Assembly: GCF_902148845.1 (NCBI RefSeq)
Contig: NC_043751.1
Location: forward strand, 29,984,601 to 30,048,600
Direction of reading: 5' to 3'
From: Salarias fasciatus
Taxonomy: Eukaryota; Chordata; Actinopteri; Blenniiformes; Blenniidae
Length of the DNA: 64,000 bases
Position 1 is the first letter of the stretch. The number at the start of each line of letters is the position of its first letter. Under the pieces are notes generated by a model. That model saw only the letters and a list, made by a program, of their open reading frames with translations. It was not told the origin of the DNA and searched no databases. Made by a program: the position numbers and the translations under genes. Shown piece by piece: positions 33,900 through 58,200 of this stretch.

Positions 33900-34444
33900 G
33901 TAATTATTGAATAAATAAGACCAATTAGCAAGACCAGCGCCCTATTTATGTTGTTTTTTTCCTCAGTGATAAATGTACAGATGCATCTCAGTCATTAAAA
34001 TGTGGCTGTTTACTTGTTTGACTTGTCTGTCAGCAACTTTGCTGTAATCTCTAATGTTTGCTGTTTGAAACAATTACAAAAAGAGATAAAGAAAAACAAG
34101 ATTTAATATACAAGATTTCTGGGTTGTGCTTTGATAGCAAATCTCTGTTTCTGATTTTGACTGAACCAGCTGCCATTTTTCAGTAATTGATTTTGTTTAT
34201 TCAGTGTCAAAGATGCACTGTATTTTTAAACATCCATCATCTCAGTGAATATCAGATCACAAGAAAGTCTGCTGGTGACTTCATCTAAATAGACAGAGCC
34301 ATACAACTGTATATTTTTATTTCAGCTAGATTATTGCAAAACTTTCAAAAGTTAAATTGTTCTCAATAAAATGATAAGTCCTTTGTAATGTTGTATTTAA
34401 ACAGTGGGAGATGTCATGTAAACTTGAGATGTGTCATTATAGAT

Positions 34445-34753
34445 ATGTCAACGATGCCAGTCCCTCAAGAACAACAGTCAGAAGATCCAAAGCCTTGTGT
34501 CAACCCTGGAAACCCTGTCTTCTCTTACATGGGGAAACCTGCAGGAGCAAAAACAAAGTCCACGAGTCTCCTGTACAGGACCACATCCAGTGACTATGGA
34601 CGGCGTCCGCCTACCTTTGAGACTGCGCCACGTACCTTCCACCCTAAATCTCAGAAATTCTCCGAAAGCCTGAGCAAGACTGGGATGTATCGTGACAACT
34701 CCTTCAATACAGCCCTGGACCGAAGCAGAGTGTATGACTCTCGCAAATTATAA
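34445..34753 (+). CDS. pierce2: Piercer of microtubule wall 2 (C15orf65-like)
   Basis: A single coding exon of 102 residues. The core [10 protein letters not shown], then [10 protein letters not shown], then [18 protein letters not shown] matches the PIERCE family, and the VNPGNPVFS start and NTA.DR tail fit PIERCE2 better than PIERCE1. Family members are inner proteins of ciliary doublet microtubules. The ATG at 34445 follows an acceptor ending at 34442; an in-frame ATG farther up lies in the presumed intron. The X-box promoter supports a ciliary role. A variant poly(A) signal, attaaa, lies near 34817. Confidence 0.88.
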   Translation: MSTMPVPQEQQSEDPKPCVNPGNPVFSYMGKPAGAKTKSTSLLYRTTSSDYGRRPPTFETAPRTFHPKSQKFSESLSKTGMYRDNSFNTALDRSRVYDSRKL

Positions 34754-34759
34754 AATCCC

Positions 34760-36190
34760 AGGCGGAAAAGGGCCAGATTGAACAAAGTGATGGCATTCTC
34801 AGAAAATATGGATCACCATTAAAATTGATTGTGAAGATTATTTTATAAAGTGGCAGCGTTGGTCTTTCAGTAACATGGTTGAAGAAATAGCACATTTGTT
34901 CTGTATTTCATCCTTGTTTTTGCACATGAAAACAGTCTCTTCATAAACTGACATTCAATTGTAGCATACACGTCATTTTATTTGGTAGTTTTCAAAATTC
35001 TGTCATTGCTCAGGGTTTACTCAAAACAGGCTTTTAAAATGAGTGACTGCAATATGCTAACTGTTTGCTGTTTGTTTATTTCAGATTATTTTCTGGATCT
35101 GTTTTTGTTTAGTTTGTTGTTTTCAGCCAAGACTTCTGAATGTAACATTTTTTTGAACAAATCTTTATTCTAACTCCTTAACTCTTTACCTGAAAAGTAT
35201 TTGGTGATTTCAAAATTTGTTCCTGATGCTTCTTGTTGAATTAACACAATATGATATTATTACTCAGGAATTCAGTGAGAGAATGTTGTGGAACTGATAG
35301 AACTAAATAGAACTGCCTTGATCACACATAAATGAACATATGTTCGTTTATTTTTCCTTAAAATTTCTGTGAACCACTCTCTTTCATTCCAAGCTAAATA
35401 ATCAGTAACTCCTTCAGATTTCTTTTCAATGAACTACAAGCATGTAAAAATCACTGCATGATTAAATATTGTGAATTATTGAATCATGTGTGTTATGGTT
35501 ACAAGAATTACAATAATTATATTGTAATTTTATGAAAATACCTTAATAAACAGTTTGCATTTTCATTTCAACGCTTCACATAATCCATCAGAAAATATAT
35601 AATCATCACATTTTTTAACATTATAATTATACAATAAATATGATTTTTGATCAGTTTTGGAATTGTCAGCTAAAGTTTGTGTTCATGAAGGGTAGATATT
35701 TATATATGTCTCCACCATGAATAAGACAAGGTAAGTGTATTTCTAAAGCACCATACAGACACAGGTAGTGCTTTACAAGAAAATAAAGGAAACGTTGTAA
35801 AACAAGGTGATTAAGGTTATGAAAAATATCAAAACAAAGCGATTCAGAAAGGCAAAAATGAAGAATATTCAGTTCATATTCTTCAAGTGAATATAATATT
35901 TGTATAGACCCAAGAGATCCAAGATTATTAGATTTAGAGACAATATTTTGGAGTTATTTTTAATTTTTGTGTTTTACTCTTGAAATACGCAGTTTCCAAT
36001 CATAACCAACAGGCTGGAGAGCAGTGGAGATGAAAACAGAAGTGACCGGACTGGTTGTTTTTAAAACCACTGCCGGGAGGAAAGGAAAGACTGTTTTTCT
36101 CCCCCTGTTTAAGTTGATCGTCCCCCTCTCTCTCCTCCCTCTCGCCTGAGCCTCGCCTCCTCCTCATCCCAGCTGATGATGATGATGATG
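34760..36190. other. Intergenic, no gene seen
   Basis: AT-rich stretch between pierce2 and the rspry1 CpG-rich promoter. Nothing recognisable beyond short low-complexity pieces. Confidence 0.5.
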
Positions 36191-36531
36191 TGAAGCCTTT
36201 AGCTGCCACCGCTACGGAACTTAGCGCGCGGCTAGCGGCTCAGTAGCATCGCAAACAGAGTGTGTGCAGGCTGCTCGCTGTGAATGCGCTGGCTCCGTTA
36301 TCCAGCGGCTCTGTGTTTATGGGGTGTATCCGCGGATTTACAGCCTCGCTCGTCGCCCGGGTTCCGGCGCCAGGCTTTGTTCACGGTAGCCACTAGCTAA
36401 GTTGTGACAGGAGCAGCAGAGGAGTGTCTGGCTGTCGATGCTAACGGCTAGCAGAGGAGCTAGCTCGTTAGCTCTCCGTTCTGTGAAACACTTTTGGTTT
36501 TGAATGTCGATGTTTTTCAGCTGGTGTCAAC
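36190..36531 (+). promoter_or_regulatory. rspry1 CpG-rich promoter and non-coding exon 1
   Basis: GC-rich, CpG-rich DNA with several gctagc/agctag words ends in a consensus donor (gtcaac|gtaagt at 36531). The next rspry1 exon opens at an acceptor at 37872. The exact transcription start is not visible. Confidence 0.55.
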
Positions 36532-38039
36532 GTAAGTATTGCCCCCGGATTTTATCTGAATTCCCGTAGTCTTATTTGCCAGCTGCCGAGTTGAAAGTTT
36601 GGAAAAGTTTATTTAATTTAGAACTGATAGCGTTACAGTGCTGATTTTGTGGGTGGCTAGCTTGCTAGCTAAGCTAAGTGGAAAACTCGTGTTTGTCAAC
36701 AGAAACCCCAAAATGTGTCGCAAATAAATTAATATATGAGTACTGTCGTCATGCTGTGAACATTCATCTAAATAGAAAACGCTTCTTTCCGACAGCGTTT
36801 CTTTTTAAATTGAGCAGACCCATAGTTAGTCTTATCTTTAGTTTTTTTTAATAGTTTATTTATTAAACTGTGTTATCATATCCCGATCTGGTTATGTAAC
36901 CTCAGCAAATGTAAAAGCTTTATAATGTCACCAGACTGCGTAATTTCACACGGTTAAATTTGTTCTTTTAAATATCTACCTCTAGCTGGGATTGCTAGTC
37001 AATAATCCCACTGTTTTTAACAAAGTAAGAGTAAGGGTAAAGGACAGGCTGAAGCAAGTATCAATAATGTCACATGAACAAGAAACAAGGGAATGCTTAT
37101 TTTAAGCATAAAAAAAAAAATCAGTTGCCAAAAAATTGGGCTCACAGGTGGGCGGGTGACTCTCGCCCTCCTGGGAGACAGATGAGAGAGGATGATGACA
37201 ATGACAACCAAAATAACAACATCCAAGAGCCAACTTGAGTTTCCACATTGCATGCTGGAGGGGACACGAGCAACATATGAATCTGGATTGAGAGATATCT
37301 ATGGGATACAGAGGAAATGAACAAACTAAGAAAGAGAGAAGTTAATGAAAAACATTGAAAATAAATTAAAGAATAGAGGACGCTTACTCGGTGCATAAAC
37401 ATGTTAAGAGCAGCGGTAACACAGGCCAGACCTCTTTATGACTGTCTGCAGAGTTTATGTGCTTCTCTCTTCTGATTGCACAATTTTATCATTTGTTTGT
37501 TGATATTCATATAGCTTTATTAACCTGGAGCTCCAGTTATTGCACTTTATAGACATGGAACAGGAATAAGTCTGAAGAGGAGGATTTACTCGATTACTTG
37601 ATCGTCAGACCCGTTGAAGGATGTCTGTGAAAACTGTCCTATAGGGAGAACTTGTTAGATTTGTGAAGTACTGATGAAAATCTAGAAGATGCTTCAGGTT
37701 CATCATGAAACTGTTGAGTTTGTGACGTAAATCATGGGAAGATGATGGGCCATTGGAGTCCCAAGTCCCGACTTGAAGCAGGACCAAGTGTTCCTTTGGG
37801 TTTATGAAGTACTTTGAGATCTTTTTGGAGGGCACATTTAAAACATGTTGCTTTTGTTTGTGCTTTCACAGCCATGCGAGCCTTGGATGAAAGCTGGACC
37901 TGAACCTCAGGCTGTTGGTGGTGATCAGAGGTTTTCTCATTGTGTCACCTGACCCGTCCTCATCCATGTAACCAGCCGCACGTTACTGCTGCTCACACAC
38001 AGATCTCTGGCTTGGCCACAGAATGATCCTCCACGCTGA

Positions 38040-46485
<8,446 letters not shown>

Positions 46486-48701
46486 CACACTTCCCGCCCT
46501 CCCTCCAGCAAAGAGAGAGACACGAGCCCCACACCCTCCCGCTCCTCCTCCTCCTCCATCATCTCGCTCTCACCCGTCAGGGCCGTGAGGACGGCGCCGC
46601 AGCATCGTGACGGCGGCAGAACTGCGGGTTCTGGTGGGAGGAGGTAGCGACGGAGGTGAGGAGATGGAACCACAGCTGGACCCCCCCCCCCCCACACCCT
46701 CCCCCCACCGTCTCACCTCTTTTGTACCCTTCTGACAACTCCCTGCAGAAACTGGGCCAAGAATCGTCTACTTTCTACTCGGTGTGTTTTTTTTTTTTGT
46801 TGTTGTTTTTTTGTGAGGAGCGGTGACCTTTTAACCAGATTAGGAGACTAAACCAACTTCTCGTCTGCGAGCCCCCTTTGCGTCATAACGCCATCCAGAC
46901 CGGAGGATCCCGCTGCGGCTGCAGCGATTTCATCAGTGTCACGCACACGTCTGCAGGTCTCTCAGGGCCTGGAGAGCAGTATTAAACCCAAGGTACAAAG
47001 AAACTGGAGACGGATCTTCACCTCCTGGTTTTTCTGGCTGTAGGTAAACGAGTTGTCGTCTTCTCCAGGTAGCATTTTCATTGTCTCGTGCGACGCCCAC
47101 ACTGGTGGCAGCTTTACTGTCTGTGCTTCTCCATCGCCCACAAGCCAGGTTTGTCACGTAAAGGATTGCGTTGTGGGCGAATGATGGGATTTAATCGCTT
47201 TCTGTGTCAGAAAACCGTGATATTACAAGTTGATTTCTTGAGTTCTGTTTTCAAATCTAGTTTACAAAAATGTTTCCAAAATCAGCCATCGCTCAGAAAG
47301 AAGAAGAAGAAAAAAAATCATGTAAAGAACCGATGAACGACACACTTCAGTCTGGTAGAAGTCGCTGATTTTCAGTCTGGCTGACCCCGCTGCTTCTTGT
47401 GCTCTTGTCTTTTTGCTCAGATGTTTTCTCTGACTCAGTCATGTTTGAAGCAGAAACACACACACACACACACAGGGATCGATTTCCCAGTTACAGATGT
47501 GCATTTTGGAGCACATTTGTAAATGATCTCCCCTTCTCAGACTTCTGGAATTAGCTGGTTTTTGCTCGATTGGTGCTAACAGTTTGGCGTCAATGTAGCT
47601 CCAATAAGAGTCATTTTAGGCACCGACGTAAGAAACTTATGTCTTAATATCTTCTGATGACAGATGTGTTTGTGTTAGGACAACAATTCTCAAGATGTGA
47701 TTTGATCTTTGTGAAATAAATGACGATGAACTGGTTTCGTTTGAAGAGCTGAGCGGTAAATTGTTTATGCAAATGTGAAGTTGTTTTTTTTTTTTTCCTT
47801 CAGTATCAGTTTACAGGATGGAGGTCTGGTATGCGGTCAGCTGAGGAAAGCCCCTCACGGCACAGTGACTGAAAAATTTGCTTCGCCTGCCGCTTTAATC
47901 AGACTCCTGGCAGATGCGTTTGACCTTCTCCCCCAAAAAAACCGAGGTTATGGAAGTGTCATTTCCAGTTGAGGTCAGGCTGGGTGAGATGTGTTTTCCC
48001 TTTCTGTGCTCTGTGTGACGCGACACATGCTCATTCTGCAGTTTCCCCATGTTCCTCCCTCTGTCTGCAGCTTCGTGTTTCCTGTCTGTCCATCCTATAC
48101 TTGAAGCATCTCTGGGGTTGACTGAATTACGTTTGTATATCTGAGATGGGTAACCAAATTAACGAGAGATGGCGGTTCAAGACAGACTCTTATTTATACA
48201 ACTTAAAGAATCCAAATCATGATACTGATTAATACTGATCAAATTCTTTCTGAACGAGGTGGTGGTCCACCACGCTGCATGAGGAGACTGTAAAATCATT
48301 CAGACTGTGTGAGACTGGTTTGTGACGCGCCTCTCGGTTCGACAACAGGCTGGGCTGCTCAGTGTTTGTTTCCTTGTATTTCCTGGAGCACCTTATACAG
48401 ACGTGGGAGCAGAGAGAAAAGCCGTCTCTGGTTTGAGATGAAATTCAGGATTGTAAAGAATGCGTTGTATTTAAAACATCTATTAATGAAATTTACCCCA
48501 GAGCTCCCAAAGATGTGACTTATTGATGAGTTGTTGTTTCCTGGATTGTGATATTTGTAATAAATGTATGTTCATGTGATTATTTTTGAATGGCTGGCTT
48601 GTGCTTTCTCTATGACAGGACTATTTTAAAACACTTCTCTATAAACCAAAGGTGTAACATGACTTTCTGTAAGAAGTGGGACCTGTAAATTGTACAATAA
48701 A
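46486..48701 (+). other. rspry1 3' UTR and flank
   Basis: No coding frame of note. It contains C-rich and CA-rich runs near 46680 and 47455 and AATAAA signals at 48559-48564 and 48696-48701. Confidence 0.6.
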
Positions 48702-49840
48702 AAAAAGAAGAAAACTAATTGCATGATGGACAACATGTAATGTTATGTACTTCATGCCGCTTTTATATTAGAAATTTTAGTGTTTCACTTTCTGGGGCTG
48801 TCGTTGGCCTACAAAGGACTGAAGCCTGAAAATTTACCTGTATCTTTTCATTAATATACAGTATTTTTCATGAATAAGTCTTAAACCTGTTTAAACAAGG
48901 AAAGCTTGGACAGGGACAAAAAATTAATGAAAAGTAACTTACCATGTGATTCTTAATCACCGCTACATTACATGAGGCAAAGCACAGTTATTAGTCTGTA
49001 AAGTGACGATTTTAAAATATTAAATCTAAAGATAGCCTCTCCAGTGTGTCTTCAGTGGTTTGGATTTAGTTTCCATTAGTTTTTCTAATATCTTGTCTGT
49101 TAAATGTGTTAAATTATCTGAAGCTGAAAGTGATCCTTGGGGAATAAATTAGAAACAAGTTATCTTAATGGAAAAGTGTTTTCTACATTGCAAGGTTGTC
49201 TCCAGCTGAGTGGTTTACACTCTTATTTCATCATGTACTTAGTCTTGATGATATTCACTGTTCTTAAAATTTTATCTAATTCTGTGTATATTTTCATTTT
49301 GTTTTCAATAAAGATTTATTCTCATAATTCACAGGAAGGAAACCATGCTGGTCCTCCGACTTGCCAGGATTGTTGGCGCTTTTGCGCCCTCCAGTGGCGG
49401 AGATAACTTTTTATACTTGACAAAAACTAATCTAAAACTATGTGTTGCATTTCTTTTCAAGAATTAGGTTGATGCAAGATAAATTTACACAAATTTTCTT
49501 TCTTATATAGCCTTAGTGAATTGCGCTTAAAACTGTTTTAAAAAAAAAGGAGCGGAGATCCAGTCATAATTAAAACGTTGAACGTCAAATCAAATCAAAT
49601 TTTATTTATAAAGTTCTTAACAAAAACCAAAAGGTCCCCAAAATGCTTCACAAAGGAGGCATGAAATATGTGATTTTCGTCCCTGTGTCTCTGTGGAGTG
49701 GTCATAAACAAACGTTTAATGTTTGGATAATCTGGCGCGTCCAGGCAGGAACCAATAACACACATGTTTAGTTCCACCGGACGAAAATAAGCCGTGCGCA
49801 GCCATTCACAGCGTGGTTTCCCTGGCAACGACATTACGCT
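48702..49840. other. Intergenic, no gene seen
   Basis: AT-rich DNA between rspry1 and arl2bp. A short piece near 49585-49650 (caaatcaaattttatttata followed by cccaaaatgcttcacaaagg) resembles the tail of a common fish retroposon. Confidence 0.45.
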
Positions 49841-49861
49841 GATATTTATTTATTCAGCAAC

Positions 49862-52817
<2,956 letters not shown>

Positions 52818-53346
52818 TTCACGCTCTCCAAAGAGAAAACAAACACTGGGATTGCCTCGTCCGCCACACGTCTGTGTAAATGTTACGGTTCCAGCCTTCC
52901 CGATCGGTTCCTCACTCACAGGTTTTGAAGAGGCGATCTTCGTGTAGTGGAAGCTGTCGACAGAATAAACAAGTATTTTCTTTAATGAAATTAAATATGT
53001 CAGCAGAACTGATATATATGTTTTATGACGTTGTAAATGATTTTGTGAACTTGATACCTGTGAAAGTGATTTGTGATTAGCTTTTGGTACGATGTTCAAA
53101 GTTTTTTCTGCTTGTTTAGAGAAACCTGAACGTTTTCATGCAGACGGTTTATTTACGTCACTTTTAAAACACTGCGGTGTCACATTTGTATAAAAAGATG
53201 ACAACGTTTTCAAATAAACAGATAAAAGCCTTGTTTATGAATCACAGAGCGCTTTATTTAAAGTGCTGTTTGAGCTCCGGCGCTCATCAGCATGATTTCA
53301 CTGTTATTCATGATCCTTGGCATAAAAACACACTGTGTTGGATAAA

Positions 53347-53386
<40 letters not shown>
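53347..53386. repeat. (CA)n microsatellite
   Basis: About 20 CA units in the arl2bp-pllp interval. No gene was seen between 52820 and 55270 apart from an (ATGA)n run near 54171-54200. Confidence 0.95.
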
Positions 53387-53387
<1 letters not shown>

Positions 53388-55275
53388 CAGGGCTGGGCAG
53401 GGCTTCATATCAAACTCCATCGCTCACTTGTTCCAGAGGAGTGATTTATTTCCAGCAGGAACGTTTGGAGTGATGATGAGATGCACGTGTCCATTTTCCA
53501 TTTTTAAACCAGTTTTAGCATCTTTTAGAAGGTATGGATTAAAAAAAAAAACACTCTTCACAGCATGTAAACAAGAAGAGATGGATAGAAAATGTTCAAT
53601 GAGGGAGTTTTCATCACAACCGTCCCTGATGGATAACGAACCCTGAACATGAACCACTGCAGAGGAATCCAGATTTAAAGGTTTTTACCGACAGTTGTGT
53701 CTGGAACAATGAGAATATCACTGAAACGTCAGTTTTGCCACTTATTCCTCTGCTTATAATATACAAATGGAAACATGCATTCTAATTATTTGTATTTGCT
53801 TCTATTGTTTTTCTATTGTTTACATTTTTTCATGACTTGCAAACCAAAATTATGAACTATATTGTAAAAGCTGTTGCAAATATATCAGTTCTTAATCTAT
53901 GATAAGCAGATATTTCACAGTTTCCACTGAAATATGGGGGGAAAGGAAGTAAACTCATTCTCACTTTACACTCTTGAAAACTGGAAGTGGGTGATTCTGT
54001 TTGTTAAACAGTTCAGGAGTCGCTGGCTGATAAAAAAACTCATAAACAACAGCTGTTATTAAACAGGGTTTTTAAAAGATTGACATTACAGCTGCGTTAC
54101 AGTTCCTGGAATGGAGCTGAAGGCTGCGACACGCCTCACATTCAGCCGTCCAGCATGAAGCTGCCGAGTAATGAATGAATGAATGAATGAATGAATGAAT
54201 GACTGTTGTTAGGAGATTTACCTTCCAGCAGCACAAATTTACCACCAGCTGTTCGTGTGGAGCTGATGCTGGAAATAAAGTGTAAAAATCTCAGTAAAAA
54301 GTAAATGGCAATTTTCTAAATAATGGAAAAAAACAAGATTACGTGTTGTTAAGTATTATTAAGTTAAATATTAAAATTAGAAATGACTTTGGCAAGTAGA
54401 GAATAAAGTCTGTATTTCAGACAATTGATGCTGAGAACGAGAATAACGTTTAAATCATAAACATATTGTTTTGAGAATAAGGATGAAAAGAAAAAATTAG
54501 AACAGAATATATTATATAAAAATCGATGTGTCCAAACAATCAGAGCAGCTACGATGGAGCTGATGGAGTCGACTTTGACACACATCATGATAATATTAGA
54601 AAACTCACAACACGTGTATTGAAGTGACTGCAGTCCTCACAAACAGGAGGAGGAGTCGCCTGGTGAGTTTAAAATAAGAGTGAAGAACGGTGAAGATGGA
54701 GACCGGCTCTGAAGTGAAGTGAACCCTGTGTTCGATGCAACTTAGTTATTAGAAACTTTATTTGGAATAGTTCAGAAAAAAAATTAACTGAAGAAAAAAA
54801 AAATATTTATTTTCTAAACAGTATTTCATCCTCGCCATACATTCAGCTTCAACATCGACACAGAGTAAAAACAGAACTGAGAACAGAAAGCAGTGAATTA
54901 AATGGAATATTCCTTCATTTAAACCTTGGTTTAAACATGTAAAAAAGAAAAGTTCTGCTGGTGGAAGCCCTGTTGCGTCTCGGGACGAGCCACAGAGCTG
55001 AGTTTGGAGGAAGATCTGGCAGATTTCTGAGCCTTCTGTTTGGTAAAAGAAGAATCTGCTGAAACGCCAATCAGGACTGTAAAATCCACCAAACCAGACC
55101 CGGCAGCAGCAGCAGAAGCTGTTTTTTTTTACTGGGAGTGACCCACAGACTCAGCCCTGCTGCTCAGATTGAATGAAAGAATGTGGCGCCGTACAAAATA
55201 AAACAAACGACCCTTTAAATAAAATCATCCACCGAATACAGATCTCTCTGTCGGCCCTAAAGGCTCGCCAGAGTT

Positions 55276-58200
55276 CTAGGTCGGCACATTGCCGGGCGCA
55301 GCGTTTCTCCCAGAATCTGCCTTCCAGTCAAAAAAGGCGAGGACGGCGCTGCCACCGTACGCCACCCACGTCAGGAAGCCGAAGAACTGCAGAGAAACAG
55401 AGAAACAGTGAGGGAGAACCACGGATTTATTATTGGGGTAAAACGAAAAGTTTCAGGAGGCCGGGCTGAGGTCTGACACCACACGTCAGCCACAGACGGT
55501 TTTATAGTCTTCATATCTATTAGTTCAGTGGCCGTCTTCTGACATGCACTAATGGAAAATTATCTCCTGGAAAATGCCGCTGTGTTTGGACTGGTGTGTC
55601 CCACAGGCAGAAGAATGCAGCTGATAAGAAAAGGTCCAAGGCTGCGAGTGTGAGGAGTCATGTGCTGATCGCTGCGGGAGTGGTAAATCAGCCTGGACTT
55701 TATCCTGCGGTCGGGATCGTAAATAACCCTGGAGATGGAGGCGTTCATCGTGGTCACCTCTGGTCTTAATCCAGCCGAGGTGGTGGATGTGAATCAGTAA
55801 TGTCTGACGCACATTCTACACAGATCAAAGACCTCATGGAGCTTTTTCTGAAGTTGCTGATTTGCATCACTTTTCGTAGAAGTTGACAGTATATGTGCTG
55901 AAAGAGCTGAACTGACATGGAGATCTACTTCACCGTATGGATTTCTGGTCATTTCTGGATCATCAGGAAACCGCAGTGACGCATTAAATCATTTCAAGTG
56001 ATCGTGATGCTGAGGATGGTGTCAAAGATTCAAGAGCCTCACTCTCTAAGAAAGTGTGGCTCTTCGTCTATTTAATCAGCTATTTTCTCAAAGTGTGTGT
56101 GCCTGCCACAGCCCGATGCTCAAACACTGCAGGCTTTCTGTCTGGCGGTCCTCTCTGACTCTCTCAGAGTTTCCCGCGTTGCCGGGCGGAGGCGGCGACT
56201 TACAGAAGCGGCGGCCATGTGATCGTAGGCAGCGCCGAAGATGAATAAGACGTCCACGTACGCCGCGTTGACTGCAAAGGCAGTGAGATACAGCACCGTC
56301 GCCACGGCGTTGTACACCATCACCTGGAGAGGAGAGCAGGAACATGAGCCGTCTTTCTACTGAGGCTCACTGACGCTCAACGGTCTTGTCTTTAGGAGAC
56401 AGCGGAAGCATCAGAGTCTCCTCAGTATGTCTTTCAAACAACTTCATAAAAGTATACTTGGTGTCCAAACTTAAAAAAAAAAACAACAGCTAAAGGTTCT
56501 GTCTACTGCAGGAAATGAAGGACAATCTGATTGTTGTCCTCTGAGTCCACTTACCACCAGCGTCCACGGGACGGCGGCGATCTGACGATGGACGCCGAAG
56601 AAGATCAGGAAGAAGAGGACGATGGTGAGGACCCACAGTGTGATGGCCACAAACAGCACCCAGCCGTACGGCTCCGTCACAATGACGGGCGAGCTGACAA
56701 TCACCGACCAGTGGATTAATCCCAGCAGCTGCGAAGGGGAGAGACGAGAGAGAGACGAGAGAGGACAGAGAGAGGACAGAGAGAGGACAGAGAGAGGACA
56801 GAGAGAGGACAGAGAGAGGCCCGTCAGAGGCGACAGAGCGAGATCTGGATCACAGGAAGGTGATGTATGCATTTGGATTTTTACTTCTATTCATGAAGTG
56901 TCATTTCTGTTTGTGATCTTGCTGTCATGCTCTGTGCTCCTGCAGCCAGTTTGCAGCTCTGTGGCCTTGTTTTGTTTTGTTTTGTTTTGTTTTGTTTTGT
57001 TTTGTTTTGTTTTGTTTCAGGTGGGCGGAGCCGGGCCGTCTGCAGAGGCGGGAATCTGGTTCCTGATTGCAGTGATCTGCATCACCTGTGGTGGCAGGTG
57101 AGGATCGCTCCCCTGATGAGCAGTGGCTCGATTCAGCTGGACCTCGGGCCTAAGCTGGCGTGGGATATTAAACCTTCATCCACCCAGTCAGAGTGGAACC
57201 AGCAGCTCAGTTTTGTTCCCTTGGACTCTGAGGTCTCTGTCTCTGGACTTACCTTACAGTTTGAATGTATACAACAATATCAAACATGCAAATATGTATC
57301 AGAGGAAAGGACAAAAGAGGGGCAGAGTTGCAGCCTATTATGTGCACAATGGTCATGTTTCACTCTTTACACACCTCACTCACACACACACACACACATA
57401 CGCTAACCTTTGTAGAAACACCAACTTCACTGAAGACGTCTGTTCTGAACAGAGCAAACATGGAAACTTGGAAACTACAGTGACTCAACACTTCCCTCTC
57501 ACTGAGTGTTCAGCACAGGGTTCAGTAAAATAACAGATGTATTATAATGATGCTTGATTAACAGTGTTGGATTTCTATATGAGCGAAACAGGCTGAAGAT
57601 GAGGGAGATGTGTGAAATCAGCCACCAGACGTGTGTTGGTGTGGAGAACTGGCTCTTTGCTCGTGTTTAAATCCTCTGTCAGTTTAAACTCGGATCTTCC
57701 ACCCAGTGATCGATGCAGGAGAGGTTTATGATATTATGGGGAGCTGGATGTTTGAAACAGGAGGCTGTTCACCAAAGTTGCTGAGTGAATGAAGAACAGC
57801 AATGGAGACAAGAACCATGTTGGTTTTCAAATGTTTTCTTTGTACTGATGCATTTTTTTAATTTATTTATTAATTAGGTTTTTTTTTTTGCAGAGCAGAT
57901 TTCTAAAGCTGAACCCAAACGAAGCAAAACTGTGCTAAAAGACCCCACAAATAACCTGAATCTGTTTGAATCCCTTATGGAGTGCTCAAAAATCACCACC
58001 CAGTCAAAGCAGTGTTAGATGGATGTGTCTATTTAAATGATCACTTTTACAACAGCTGTGTAGATTTGGTTAATTCGATCTTGGTGCAGAGTTGTAAAAA
58101 TGAATTCCGTCTCCACAGGATCACGGTGCAGATTTGGATATTTCCAGTTAAAGGGTTTGATCACCCGCTTTCTTGGAGTTTTAACAGAAACAATCATTTT

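Noticed and set aside
36000-36209. Minus-strand 69-codon frame in the rspry1 promoter region
   Set aside because: Low-complexity Ser/Glu/Arg text from CpG-rich promoter DNA with no family resemblance.
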